Positions 27,315 to 35,624 are shown, numbered from the stretch's first letter. The stretch: DNA of 64,000 nt from Streptomyces abikoensis (GCF_014648775.1 NZ_BMRT01000005.1:62001-126000); one strand, 5' to 3'. Made by a program: numbers and translations. Notes: generated from the letters alone by a model not told the origin.

Positions 27315-27388
27315 TCGCTGACGCCCCCGTCGCGTTCGAAAGTTCAAGAGTTCGAAAGTTCGACCACCCTAAACCCGGGTGCGGAAGA

Positions 27389-28150
27389 TCATTCCGCGAG
27401 GGTGTGCGCGAGGGCGTGCCGGGCCGCCCAGACCCGCGCCGAGATCCGCGCGAGGAGGCGGGCGGCGGGGTCGTCCACGTCCTCCCCGTTGGCGAGGGGG
27501 CCCGTGTAGCAGACGGCGATCGTGTACGGCCCGGCGTCGGGCGGGTGGACGACGGCGGCGCTGTGCCGCACCCCGGGGAACCAGCCGTTCTTCCCCGCCA
27601 GCCGGGTCCCCGGCGGCAGCCCCGCCGCCAGGTCCACGCGGTGGACGTTGCCCTCCAGCAGGGCGAGCAGCTCCGGCTCCAGCGATTCCAGCAGCCGGAC
27701 CAGGTCCCCCGCCGTGATCAGGTTGCGCACGCCCGCCGCGCGCCCCGGCGCGTCCTCGATGCCGCGCGGCGTATCGCTCCCGTGCGCCCCCGCCCGCTTC
27801 CACACCTCGGCCACGGCCTCCCGGCCGGCCTCGGCGAGACAGAGGTTGGTGGCCAGGTTCGAGGAGTGCGTCACCATCCGCTCGGCGAGCCAGCGCAACG
27901 GCGCGGTGCCGCCCAGGAGTTCCCATGGCTCGTCGTCGCTGTCGTAGGACCGCTCGTTGGCGAAAGTGTCGGTCCCCGTCACAGAGACGAAACGATTGAC
28001 GACCGGAATCCGCCGGTCGAGATCCGTTCCGTTCCGGTACAGCGCCGCGAGCACCGCGGCCTTCATCGTGCTCGCCGCGTCGTGCGGCACGTCCGGGTTC
28101 CGCGCGACGACGGGAGCGCGCCGCCAGGGCGCCACGACTACGGAAAGCAC
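27389..28150 (-). CDS. Class A beta-lactamase-like serine hydrolase without signal peptide
   Basis: A 253-residue protein of the beta-lactamase/transpeptidase-like fold. The SxxK motif is Ser27-Thr-Met-Lys30 (AASTMKAAV), the second motif is SSN (THSSNLATN) instead of SDN, and the third is KNG (AGKNGWFPG) instead of KTG. The N-terminus begins directly at the first strand (LSVVVAPWRRAPVVA), so there is no export signal with this GTG start. It may be a cytoplasmic hydrolase or a protein with a lost signal. I would not predict beta-lactam resistance from it. Confidence 0.75.
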   Translation of the reverse strand: MLSVVVAPWRRAPVVARNPDVPHDAASTMKAAVLAALYRNGTDLDRRIPVVNRFVSVTGTDTFANERSYDSDDEPWELLGGTAPLRWLAERMVTHSSNLATNLCLAEAGREAVAEVWKRAGAHGSDTPRGIEDAPGRAAGVRNLITAGDLVRLLESLEPELLALLEGNVHRVDLAAGLPPGTRLAGKNGWFPGVRHSAAVVHPPDAGPYTIAVCYTGPLANGEDVDDPAARLLARISARVWAARHALAHTLAE

Positions 28151-28185
28151 GAGTCGACTCTAAGGTCCCGGCGGCTCCGCCGCCC

Positions 28186-28191
28186 TAGAGT
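28186..28191 (+). promoter_or_regulatory. -10 element of the multi-span membrane protein gene, leaderless type
   Basis: TAGAGT, 13 nt from its first base to the GTG at 28199. This favours the GTG, because the only Shine-Dalgarno-like GGAGG (28194-28198) touches it and could not serve it. Confidence 0.35.
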
Positions 28192-28198
28192 CGGAGGC

Positions 28199-29035
28199 GT
28201 GTTCCTCGGCATGCTCTGCGCACTCGGCACGGCGGTCTGCTTCGGCACCGCCTCCGTCCTCCAGGCCGCCGCCACCCGGGCCACCGCGCCCGGCACGGGC
28301 TCCGGCGTGGACCCGATGCTCCTGATGCGGGCGTTGCGCCAGTGGCGCTACCTCGCCGGGCTCGCCCTGGACGGCGTCGGCTTCCTGCTGGAGCTCGTCG
28401 CCCTCCGCACCCTGCCCATCTACGCGGTGAGCGCCGCCCTCGCCGCGAGCCTGGCCGTCACGGCCGTCACCGCCTCGCGCGTGCTGGGCGTGCGGCTCAG
28501 CGGCGTGGAGTGGGCGGCGGTGCTGGTGGTGTGCGGCGGGCTGGCGATGCTGGGCCTGTCCTCCGGCGCGGAGGGCACAGGTACGGGCGACACCGCGCTA
28601 CGGGTGGGCGTCCTGGCCACGGCGGTGGGCGTCCTCGCCTTCGGCGCGGTGGCGGGCCGGGCGCGGGGCCGGACCCGGGCGGCGGCGCTGGGCCTGGGCG
28701 CGGGGTTCGGCTTCGGGGTGGTGGAGGTCTCCGTCCGCCTGATCGACGACTTCGCACCGTCGGCGGTGCTGACCAACCCGGCGACGTACGCCCTGCTGAT
28801 CGGCGGCGGAGCGGCGTTCCTGCTCCTGACCTCCGCGCTGCAGCGCGGCTCGGTCACGGCCGCCACGGCGGGCATGGTCATCGGCGAGACCATCGGCCCG
28901 GCCTGGGTGGGCGTCTCCTGGCTCGGCGACCGCACGAGGGAGGGGCTGATGCCGCTCGCGGTGACGGGCTTCGCGCTGGCGGTGCTGGGGGCGCTGGCCC
29001 TGGCCCGGTTCGGGGAGGCGCCGGCGGAGGAGTGA
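28199..29035 (+). CDS. EamA/DMT-like multi-span membrane protein
   Basis: A 278-residue protein with about eight or nine hydrophobic helices: FLGMLCALGTAVCFGTASVLQA at the start, LPIYAVSAALAASLAVTAV in the middle and MPLAVTGFALAVLGALALARF at the end (in parts). The layout resembles drug/metabolite transporters of the DMT superfamily with an inverted repeat of four to five helices. The transported compound is unknown. The GTG at 28199 is preferred from the leaderless -10; an ATG at 28211 is the alternative. It is divergent from the beta-lactamase-like gene. Confidence 0.75.
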   Translation: MFLGMLCALGTAVCFGTASVLQAAATRATAPGTGSGVDPMLLMRALRQWRYLAGLALDGVGFLLELVALRTLPIYAVSAALAASLAVTAVTASRVLGVRLSGVEWAAVLVVCGGLAMLGLSSGAEGTGTGDTALRVGVLATAVGVLAFGAVAGRARGRTRAAALGLGAGFGFGVVEVSVRLIDDFAPSAVLTNPATYALLIGGGAAFLLLTSALQRGSVTAATAGMVIGETIGPAWVGVSWLGDRTREGLMPLAVTGFALAVLGALALARFGEAPAEE

Positions 29036-29174
29036 GGGGCGTCCGTTTGTGCCGGACGTAATCAGCACGTGTGGGGCCGGATGGAGTGGGGTACGCGCTG
29101 TTGTGTCGTCGGCAACGACAGCGGGGCGACCGGTCGGCCGAGTAAGGCCGCCGATCGCCCCGCGCCGCGCGCTG

Positions 29175-29210
29175 CACTACTGCGCGCACTACTCCGCGTA
29201 CTACTCCGCG
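29175..29210. repeat. Three tandem 12 bp units
   Basis: CACTACTGCGCG, CACTACTCCGCG and TACTACTCCGCG follow each other without gaps. The last unit runs through the stop codon of the minus-strand beta-trefoil-like gene (stop 29201-29203), so the array adds or removes C-terminal residues if its copy number changes. Confidence 0.7.
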
Positions 29211-29647
29211 TCGACCGGACGCACGAACTCCAGGGTCCACGTCTCCTGGAACTCCGGCTTCGGCGGCACGACTTCGATCTGGGCGCCACGGTGGCCCGCC
29301 CGGAGGGCGAGGCCCTTCTCGTTGAGGATCTTCACGCCGCCCAGGACACCTTCGAAGGTGAACTTCGCCAGCTCGGGGCGCGGGACGGCGTTGACGAAGA
29401 TCCTGTCGTCGGCGATCACCAGACCGGCGGCGTCGTGGCTGGCCAGCCGGATCACATACGGCGAGCCGGGGACCGGCTCGGCGGGCTCGATGATCCACTC
29501 CTGCTCGATCGGGAGCGGGTTGAACCGGTCGACGATCACGGGCGCGCCGTGCTTCACGGCATGCTCCGTGGCCGTCACCAGGGAGGACGGGCCGATGATG
29601 TGAGCGTGGATCTTGTAGATGCCAGGCTTGATCGGGATCGGAGGCAT
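29201..29647 (-). CDS. Putative beta-trefoil protein, possibly I66-type protease inhibitor
   Basis: A 148-residue protein without signal peptide, built of about twelve short strands with three similar segments: IKPGIYKIHAHIIG, SPYVIRLASHDAAGLVI and LGGVKILNEKGLALRAG. This suggests a beta-trefoil, as in ricin-type lectins and I66 serine protease inhibitors. The I66 label is a weak recollection, not a demonstrated match. The ATG at 29647 has AGAGGA 11 nt upstream; a longer start at 29680 would add 11 charged residues. It is a lone gene at the edge of an accessory patch. Confidence 0.5.
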   Translation of the reverse strand: MPPIPIKPGIYKIHAHIIGPSSLVTATEHAVKHGAPVIVDRFNPLPIEQEWIIEPAEPVPGSPYVIRLASHDAAGLVIADDRIFVNAVPRPELAKFTFEGVLGGVKILNEKGLALRAGHRGAQIEVVPPKPEFQETWTLEFVRPVDAE

Positions 29648-29751
29648 GGGCGTGGCGTCCTCTCTCACGTCCGCTTCCACCGACGGCGGGCCGCCGCCGG
29701 TGAGACGCCCTCCACCTTTGCGGCGCGTCCGGGCGCCGACTAGGGCGGGAT

Positions 29752-29765
29752 ATCGCCAAGGCGAT
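29752..29765. promoter_or_regulatory. Palindrome in the divergent gap before the toxin gene
   Basis: ATCGCC-AA-GGCGAT is a perfect 14 bp palindrome in the 301 bp gap 29648-29948. A related GGCGATTGCCGCC lies at about 29891. It could be the operator of the downstream toxin-antitoxin pair, 180 bp away, or of the divergent gene. No coding region is supported in the gap. Confidence 0.35.
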
Positions 29766-29948
29766 TACGGCGCGGACTGCTCGGTCGCGCTTGCGAATCT
29801 GTTCCCGGGAACCTCGGGCACCGACTCTGACCGCCCCGCTCAAAAGCTGCGGGCGCTGTTTGTGCGCACGCCAGTCCGGATCACCCGATCAGGCGATTGC
29901 CGCCAGGTTTCGCCAACGGGTGTGGGCCCTGCCCCTAGCGTCCCGCCG

Positions 29949-30323
29949 GTGGAGCAGCTCTACGAGATCGAGATCGAACCCGAAGTCGAAGCGTGGCTCA
30001 GCGCCTTATCTCCAGACCAGTACCGCGTCGTGGAACGCCACGCGGACCGGCTGGCCGGCGCCCCCACGACACTCGGCGAACCCTACTCGCGCCACCTCAG
30101 CGGATCGGTGCGGGAACTTCGATTCCACCTCGGCGACAACGCCATACGCGTCACCTATTGGCTCGCTCCCGAGCGCCGTATCGTGTTCTTGACCGTCTTC
30201 CGAAAGACCCGGATGCGGGAGGAACGGGAGGTCCAGAGGGCCTTGTGGGCTCAGAAGGAGTGCGAGGAATCGCATCCCCGGGCAGTGGTCACCTACCACC
30301 GGACATTCGAGGAGTCGCTGTGA
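29949..30323 (+). CDS. RelE/HigB-like toxin of a type II toxin-antitoxin pair
   Basis: A 124-residue protein of the phage-derived Gp49-like/HigB group. Family features are YEIEIEPEVEAWL at the N-terminus, ADRLAGAPTTLGEPYSRHL, VRELRFHLGDNAIRVTYW, and IVFLTVFRKTRMREEREVQRA with the basic residues expected of an mRNA-cleaving ribosome-dependent endonuclease. The gene precedes its antitoxin, the HigBA order, and overlaps it by 4 bases. GTG start; TAGCGT at 29936 begins 13 nt upstream, so the mRNA is probably leaderless. Confidence 0.83.
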   Translation: MEQLYEIEIEPEVEAWLSALSPDQYRVVERHADRLAGAPTTLGEPYSRHLSGSVRELRFHLGDNAIRVTYWLAPERRIVFLTVFRKTRMREEREVQRALWAQKECEESHPRAVVTYHRTFEESL

Positions 30324-30631
30324 GCACGGGGCACCACGCGTCGTGGAAGATCCCGGAGGAACACCGGGCCGACCCGGCGTACGTCGAGGCGGGCGCCGCC
30401 ATCGCTCTGGGCCAGGCGGTCTACGACCGCCGGATGGCCCTGGAGATCGACCAGGGCACCCTCGCCGAGCGGGCCGGGATGTCCCTCGCCGACATCGAAC
30501 GCATCGAAGGCGGCGGCACCGCCCCCACGCTCCCGCTCCTCCGCGTTCTCGCTGCCGCGCTCGACGCGAAGCTCGATGTCTCGATCGACATCGAGGACAC
30601 CCACGTGTCGTTCGTGCCGCACGCGGCCTGA
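30320..30631 (+). CDS. XRE-family antitoxin partner of the RelE-like toxin
   Basis: A 103-residue HTH_3 protein. The helix-turn-helix is LALEIDQGTLAERAGMSLADIERIEGG in outline (residues about 44-72), followed by PTLPLLRVLAAALDAKLDV. It should bind and neutralise the toxin and repress the pair. The GTG start at 30320 has GGAG 5 nt before it and overlaps the toxin stop (GTGA). The C-terminus ends IDIEDTHVSFVPHAA, typical of HigA-like antitoxins. Confidence 0.85.
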   Translation: MSTGHHASWKIPEEHRADPAYVEAGAAIALGQAVYDRRMALEIDQGTLAERAGMSLADIERIEGGGTAPTLPLLRVLAAALDAKLDVSIDIEDTHVSFVPHAA

Positions 30632-30639
30632 GTCCGGCT

Positions 30640-30840
30640 TCAGCCCGCGTTCGCCTTGACGGCGCGCACGAAGGCGGCCCAGGCCGGCGCCGGGAGGAAC
30701 AGGGCGGGCCCTGTGGGGGATTTGCTGTCGCGGACGGGTATGAGGTCGCCGGGTATGAGGTCGGCGACCTCTAAGCAGTCATCGTTCGCGGTGCTGTACG
30801 TCGACTTGCGCCAGGCCGCGCCAATCAGTTCGAGCCCCAT
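30640..30840 (-). CDS. DUF397 protein, partner of the adjacent XRE regulator
   Basis: A 66-residue DUF397 protein with the signature WRKSTYST, CLEVADL, VRDSKSPTGPAL and a C-terminal WAAFVRAVK. DUF397 proteins of streptomycetes usually sit beside a DUF5753-type XRE regulator (WhiJ and related loci) and are thought to modulate it. A 15 bp tandem duplication inserts an extra IPGDL after VADL. The ATG at 30840 lies inside the last 16 bases of the regulator gene, so translation is coupled. Confidence 0.85.
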   Translation of the reverse strand: MGLELIGAAWRKSTYSTANDDCLEVADLIPGDLIPVRDSKSPTGPALFLPAPAWAAFVRAVKANAG

Positions 30841-31667
30841 GTACCGAATTCCTCCATCGCCTTCTCGATCCACCTTCTGGACTCGGCTGGTGGAAGCGCC
30901 ATGGCATGCACCAAGTCGTATCGGTGGCGATGCCGCGCCACCGCCCTGCGGTCCCTGACCATGTCGGTCAGGCCGAAGCCGCCTTCGAGGTACACCACGT
31001 CCGGAGCATTGTCGAAGGACAAGACCGTCAACGATCCGCCCATGGTCGCGTGTGCGCCGGCCGCGTACGGCAGAACCTGGATCTCGATTCGCGGCTTCCT
31101 GGACATCTCCAGCAGATGAGCCATCTGCGCACCCATGACAGATGGGCCTCCGACCGGCCGTCGAATCACCGCCTCGTCCAGCACGACCCACAGCAGAGGC
31201 GGAACTTCCCTCCTGAGCAGGCCGCTCCTGGCGATCCGGGCGGCCACCATCACGCCGATCTCCTCCTCAGAGCACCACGGCCCGGCGTGACTCATGATCT
31301 GCCGCGCGTACGCCTCCGTCTGGAGCAACCCCGGAACGCAATGGGCCTGGTACTGGTGAATCGCGCTGGCCCTGACCTCGTACTCCTTGTACTTACGGAA
31401 CGCGTCCGACGGCGGCAGTCGCCGCAAGTGCGCCCAAAGGTCATGCAAATCGCCGTCCGCTCCCAGGACCTCATCGAGCATCTCCGACACTTCCGCTGCC
31501 GGAATCTCCTTGCCCAGTTCGAACTGGGCAATACGGCTGTGGGAGAGGTAGACCCTCTCCGCCAACTCCTTCTGCGTCCACCCGGCCCGCTCGCGCAATC
31601 TGCGCAACTTCGTGCCGTACAAGGCCGGTAGAGAACTGCTCGGGTCGAGTTCCTTGGGCGCAGGCAT
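30825..31667 (-). CDS. XRE regulator with DUF5753 domain (Scr1/WhiJ type)
   Basis: A 280-residue regulator. The N-terminal helix-turn-helix is at about residues 18-72 (LRRLRERAGWTQKELAERV, SHSRIAQFELGKEIP); the DUF5753 domain follows with HQYQAHCVPGLLQTEAYAR, the family hallmark, and ends in RRWIEKAMEEF. Members pair with DUF397 proteins and affect development or antibiotic production in Streptomyces. The ATG at 31667 is chosen because it starts just before the HTH. It overlaps the DUF397 gene by 16 bases and is divergent from a small hypothetical gene. Confidence 0.87.
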   Translation of the reverse strand: MPAPKELDPSSSLPALYGTKLRRLRERAGWTQKELAERVYLSHSRIAQFELGKEIPAAEVSEMLDEVLGADGDLHDLWAHLRRLPPSDAFRKYKEYEVRASAIHQYQAHCVPGLLQTEAYARQIMSHAGPWCSEEEIGVMVAARIARSGLLRREVPPLLWVVLDEAVIRRPVGGPSVMGAQMAHLLEMSRKPRIEIQVLPYAAGAHATMGGSLTVLSFDNAPDVVYLEGGFGLTDMVRDRRAVARHRHRYDLVHAMALPPAESRRWIEKAMEEFGTWGSN

Positions 31668-31790
31668 GGAGGCAACCACCCGTTTTCGTCTTGTCGCGCC
31701 GAAAGCCGTTACCCCTGGTGAGCGTAGCCCCACGCACCGATGCTGAGAACCGGAACCGGAGCAACAGACCACGACCGAGGTAGCCCACCC

Positions 31791-32117
31791 ATGCCACACG
31801 ACAACATCCGTCACGCCGCCGCGCGCACGGCACGCGAGCTCTCCGACGCATTCAAGGCTCACGGCTGTACGGTCCAGGTCGTACCCCAAGGACCCGTCGA
31901 CGGACAGATGTTCCTCTTCATCGACGACGCGCTCACCGGCTATGAGGCCCAGCTCCTCACCGCCGCCCTCGCCGCCTACACCGCGCCCCCGCCGCGTTGC
32001 GAGGAGTGCCAGGCCATCAAGCGCGACCGCGCCAAAGCCGTGCGCGACGGAAACCGCGAGATGGCCATGAAGGTCGCCACCGCCATGGGAGTCCATCAGC
32101 GCGTATCGCACGGCTGA
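31791..32117 (+). CDS. Small hypothetical protein next to the DUF5753/DUF397 pair
   Basis: A 108-residue protein: an N-terminal helix (RHAAARTARELSDAFKAHG), a predicted beta-hairpin (TVQVVPQGPV, MFLFIDDALTG) and a basic C-terminal helix around RCEECQAIKRDRAKAVRDGNRE, with one CxxC. The ATG at 31791 has GAGG 11 nt upstream; the ATG at 31740 is less likely. Divergent from the XRE regulator, so it may belong to the same regulatory unit. Function unknown. Confidence 0.6.
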   Translation: MPHDNIRHAAARTARELSDAFKAHGCTVQVVPQGPVDGQMFLFIDDALTGYEAQLLTAALAAYTAPPPRCEECQAIKRDRAKAVRDGNREMAMKVATAMGVHQRVSHG

Positions 32118-32269
32118 TCTATTCGTAACCGTACGGGTGTTGGGGCGCCGGAACGCCCCCTTCGGCACACTCCCGTGGAGTACGTTCCCGCACATACGAA
32201 TCGACCCCCGGCGGTGAGACAACACCGGCCCGGGGGTCTACACCCACCAGGAGATAAGGGCTCCCGCAG

Positions 32270-33139
32270 ATGTTCCGGCATGCTATCGCGCCCACCCGCT
32301 TCTACACCCCCGTCTCGAACGAGATCATCCGCCACCCCCGCCTCTCCTCCGACGCCAAGTGCCTTCTCCTGTGGCAGCTTTCGCTCCCACCCGGCGCCGA
32401 CGAGGCCCTCTCCGAATCGGCCCGGCGGGCCGGGATCAAGAAGACCGCGTTCGGCCGCGCCAAGCGCGAACTCCTCGCGGAGGGTTACGTCCACGAGTGG
32501 CGCCTCCCCGGGCCCCGAGGACGCTGGTCCACGACACAGCTCGTATCGAATGTCCCGCTGACGGACGCCGAGGCGCTGGCCCTGCGCGACGGACGCGGCG
32601 GACGCGAGAACGTGACGCCGCCGACGGACGCCCCTCCGGCCCCCGGTCGGCCGACCGGCCAGGCCGTCGGACGTCCCCAGGAAAACACCGGGGAGAACAC
32701 TCCCCACCCCCGCGCCACCGCCGCCCTCACCGCCGTCTCCCGCTCCGAACGGAGACTGCGGCTCTCCGCGCGGGACGTCCGGGCGCTCGCGCCGCTCGCG
32801 GCGGAGTGGTTCAGCCGTGGGGCGACGCTCGCCGAGTTGCGCGACGCGCTGACGTCGGGGCTTCCCGACGCCGTCCGATCCCCCGTAGGGCTGGCCCGTG
32901 ACCGGCTCACGCGGAAGATGCCGGACCCGGCGCCCGAGCCGACGCCGCCGCCCACCCCCCTCCGCTCCTGCGCGGGCGGCTGTGGGCGGGTGTTCCGGCC
33001 CGTCACCGACGAGGCGGCCTGCCGCGATTGCCGTGCCGAGCGGGCCGCTGACGACGCCGCTGACGACGCCTCCGGCGCCATCGCCGCGACGAGACGCGGC
33101 ATGGCCGCGATCCGGGACATCCTCGCAGCTCAGACGTGA
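32270..33139 (+). CDS. Helix-turn-helix protein with C-terminal zinc-binding segment
   Basis: A 289-residue protein of a family common in Streptomyces genomes. The N-terminal 100 residues form a winged helix-turn-helix of the replication-initiator type: TRFYTPVSNEIIRHPRLSSDAK, LLLWQLSLPPGADEALSES, AFGRAKRELLAEGYVHEW (in parts). After a Pro-rich linker, a helical segment and CAGGCGRVF with CRDCRAER form a likely zinc site. Such proteins resemble phage or plasmid accessory HTH proteins. GGAG at 32251 is about 15 nt upstream, so the ribosome binding site is weak. Confidence 0.7.
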   Translation: MFRHAIAPTRFYTPVSNEIIRHPRLSSDAKCLLLWQLSLPPGADEALSESARRAGIKKTAFGRAKRELLAEGYVHEWRLPGPRGRWSTTQLVSNVPLTDAEALALRDGRGGRENVTPPTDAPPAPGRPTGQAVGRPQENTGENTPHPRATAALTAVSRSERRLRLSARDVRALAPLAAEWFSRGATLAELRDALTSGLPDAVRSPVGLARDRLTRKMPDPAPEPTPPPTPLRSCAGGCGRVFRPVTDEAACRDCRAERAADDAADDASGAIAATRRGMAAIRDILAAQT

Positions 33140-33169
33140 TTGTCAGTGGTGGGGTGCATCATCGTCGGC

Positions 33170-34069
33170 ATGACTGAGAGCACGCTGCACGACCTCGCCC
33201 GGACGCTCCTGCCCGCCGATCTCGCCGAGCGCTGGATTTCCCTTCTCCGCCCGGCCGCGCGGCTGGTGGCGACGCCGGAGCCCGGGCCGGAGGACGTGGT
33301 GGTCGGGCGGCTGGGCGGGCTGCCCGAGCTGCCGGAGGGCATGGCGTGGCCGGTGTGGGAGGGGCACGGGCCGCTGTCGTTCGTCGCGTCCGTCGACTGC
33401 GCGGCGCTGCCCACGGGCTCGCTGGACATAACGCTGCCCGCCGACGGGACGCTGTCGTTCTTCTACTTCGACGGGCAGATCGACGACGGTGACGCGCTGG
33501 TCTGGCCGAAGGATCCGGAGACGTGGCCGGGCGCGCGGGTCGTCCACGTCCCGGCCGGGGTCACAGTGGCCGAGCGCGCCCTGCCCGTCGTGGACGACGA
33601 GGACGTCGAGTTCGAGGCGTACCCCGAGGTGCCGCTGACGGCCCGGGTGGAGTGGACCGCGCCCGACTCCTGGCACCCGGACTTCGTCGCGGCGCTCCAC
33701 CGCGAAGGCGAGGGCAGGGCGGAGGAGGGCGACCGCCACCCGGCGGAGGCCAAGGCGTTCGTCGACGCCCTGTGGGACCTGGAGCGCGCCGCCGACCATC
33801 TCATCGGCGGCCACGCCAACCCCGTCCAGAACCCCGTGGAGTACGAGATCGCCCACGGCTTCCTCAACCGCGACGGCGGCGACATCACCTGGAGCGACCC
33901 GCGTGTCGAGGAGGAGGCCCGCCGTTGGACGCTCCTCGCCCAGATAGACACCGACGACGCGGCCGACATGATGTGGGGCGACTGCGGCGCCCTCTACTGG
34001 CTCATACGCCCCGAGGACCTGACCGCCGGCCGCTTCGATCAAGCGATGTTCACCATGCAGTGCTGCTGA
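33170..34069 (+). CDS. DUF1963 (YwqG-like) protein
   Basis: A 299-residue protein with the YwqG fold features GRLGGLPELPEGMAWPVWEG, PLSFVASVDCAALP, DGTLSFFYFDGQ and, at the C-terminus, LLAQIDTDDAADMMWGDCGALYWLIRP (in parts). DUF1963 proteins have no known activity; they are often found in contact-dependent or immunity contexts, but no toxin partner is here. The ATG at 33170 starts just after the previous gene and is used in preference to an upstream ATG at 33140. Confidence 0.82.
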   Translation: MTESTLHDLARTLLPADLAERWISLLRPAARLVATPEPGPEDVVVGRLGGLPELPEGMAWPVWEGHGPLSFVASVDCAALPTGSLDITLPADGTLSFFYFDGQIDDGDALVWPKDPETWPGARVVHVPAGVTVAERALPVVDDEDVEFEAYPEVPLTARVEWTAPDSWHPDFVAALHREGEGRAEEGDRHPAEAKAFVDALWDLERAADHLIGGHANPVQNPVEYEIAHGFLNRDGGDITWSDPRVEEEARRWTLLAQIDTDDAADMMWGDCGALYWLIRPEDLTAGRFDQAMFTMQCC

Positions 34070-34097
34070 GCGCGGTGAATTCCGCTGTCACGGCGCC

Positions 34098-35624
34098 TCA
34101 CGGCGCCGGCGCCGACGGCAACACGTCGATGAGGGTCTCCAGCGCCCCCGCGAAGGCGTGCTTCGCGGGTGTTCCGTAGGCCACGAGCAGGCCGTCGCGG
34201 CCGTCCGGTACCGGGGAGGGGACGGACGGGCCGGCGGCGTCGTGGCGGAAGCGGCTCAGGCCCTCGATCGCGAGGCCCCGCCAGGCGGCGGCCTGGATCG
34301 TGGCCTGCTCGGTGCCCGGGGGGAGTTCGAGGACGGCGTGGAGGCCGGCGGCGATGCCGGTGACGCGGATGTGGGGGGCGTGCCGGGCCAGGGCGGAGAC
34401 GAGTTCGTCGCGACGGCGGCGGTAGTGGAGGCGCATGGCACGGATGTGACGGTCGTAGCCGCCGGAGTTGATGAACTCGGCGAGGGTGAGCTGGTCGAGG
34501 ACGCCCATGCCCCATTCGCCGGAGCGCTTCAGGTCCAGGACGTCGGCGACGAGGTGTTCGGGGAGGACGAGCCAGGCGAGGCGCAGGCCCGGCGCGAGGG
34601 ACTTGCTGGCGGTGCCGCAGTAGACGACGTGTTCGGGGGCCAGGCCCTGGAGGGCGCCGACGGGCTGGCGGTCGTAGCGGAACTCGCCGTCGTAGTCGTC
34701 CTCGACGATCAGCCCGCCCGTGCGCGCGGCCCAGTCGGCGACGGCGGCGCGGCGGTCGGGGTGGAGGGGGACGCCCGTGGGGAACTGGTGGGCGGGGGTG
34801 AGGAGGACGGCACGGACGTTGCGCCGCGCCTCGTCGTCCAGCTCGGCCACCCGCGCGCCGTGGCCGTCCACGGTCAGCGGGTCCGTCCGGAGCCCGGCGC
34901 GTTCGGCGATGCCGCGGTGGACCCAGAGTCCGTACGACTCGACGCCCATCGTCTTCACGCCGCGCTGCCGCAGCACTCGTCCCAGCAGGGCGAGCCCCTG
35001 GCTGAAGCCCGCGCACAGCACGACGCGCTCGGGCGTCGTACGGACGCCGCGCGCCCGCGCCAGATAGCCGGCGAGGGCTTCGCGCAGCTCGGGGCGGCCG
35101 CGGCCGTCGCCGTAGCCGAAGGCTTCGTGGGGGACGGCGGAGATGGCGCGGCGGGCGGCGGAGAGCCAGGCGGCGCGGGGGAAGGAGGAGACGTCGCAGG
35201 GGCCGCAGCGCAGGTCGTGGACGGGCGGCGGCGGGGTGCGGGGCGGGGTGGCGCGGCGGTGGGCGGGGGCCGGGCGGGGCGGCGCGGTCCGGGAGGCCAC
35301 CCGGGTGCCGGAGCCCTGCCGGGCGGTGAGCCAGCCCTCCGCGACGAGCTCGCCGTACGCCTCGGCGACGGTGTTGCGGGCGAGACCGAGGTCGGCGGCG
35401 AGGGTGCGGGAGGAGGGCAGCCGGGTGCCGGGGGCCAGGCGTCCGGAGCGGACGGCCTCGCGCAGCGCGTCGGTGAGCGCGGCGCGCACGCCGCGCTCCC
35501 CCGCGCCGACGGCCGCCCCCGTGCCCGCGCCGACGCCTGCCCCGGGGCCCGTCCCCGGGCCGGTGGCCGCTCGGGGGAGGTCCAGGTGGAGGTCCACCCC
35601 GGAAATGGCCCACGTTTTCTCCAT
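34098..35624 (-). CDS. MocR/PdxR-type regulator (GntR HTH fused to aminotransferase fold)
   Basis: A 508-residue MocR regulator. The N-terminal GntR winged helix is at about residues 45-110 (LREAVRSGRLAPGTRLPSSR, TVAEAYGELVAEGWL); a linker follows, and then a fold-type I aminotransferase domain with the PLP-binding lysine in GTASKSLAPGLRL and EDDYDGEFRY. Regulators of this family respond to PLP or amino-acid adducts. The ATG at 35624 lies between the two half-sites of its own operator, and TATGGT (minus, 35638-35633) is a likely -10, so it should repress itself. It is divergent from an AhpD-like gene. Confidence 0.9.
   Translation of the reverse strand: MEKTWAISGVDLHLDLPRAATGPGTGPGAGVGAGTGAAVGAGERGVRAALTDALREAVRSGRLAPGTRLPSSRTLAADLGLARNTVAEAYGELVAEGWLTARQGSGTRVASRTAPPRPAPAHRRATPPRTPPPPVHDLRCGPCDVSSFPRAAWLSAARRAISAVPHEAFGYGDGRGRPELREALAGYLARARGVRTTPERVVLCAGFSQGLALLGRVLRQRGVKTMGVESYGLWVHRGIAERAGLRTDPLTVDGHGARVAELDDEARRNVRAVLLTPAHQFPTGVPLHPDRRAAVADWAARTGGLIVEDDYDGEFRYDRQPVGALQGLAPEHVVYCGTASKSLAPGLRLAWLVLPEHLVADVLDLKRSGEWGMGVLDQLTLAEFINSGGYDRHIRAMRLHYRRRRDELVSALARHAPHIRVTGIAAGLHAVLELPPGTEQATIQAAAWRGLAIEGLSRFRHDAAGPSVPSPVPDGRDGLLVAYGTPAKHAFAGALETLIDVLPSAPAP

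Noticed and set aside
26982..27347. Start of the YgiB-like lipoprotein at the upstream ATG (27347)
   Set aside because: It would place eleven basic residues before the signal peptide, and the ATG at 27314 has a better ribosome binding site.
29036..29948. tRNA or attachment site near the accessory patch
   Set aside because: No cloverleaf-like sequence or TTCRANNC loop in a suitable setting was found, and there is no integrase nearby.
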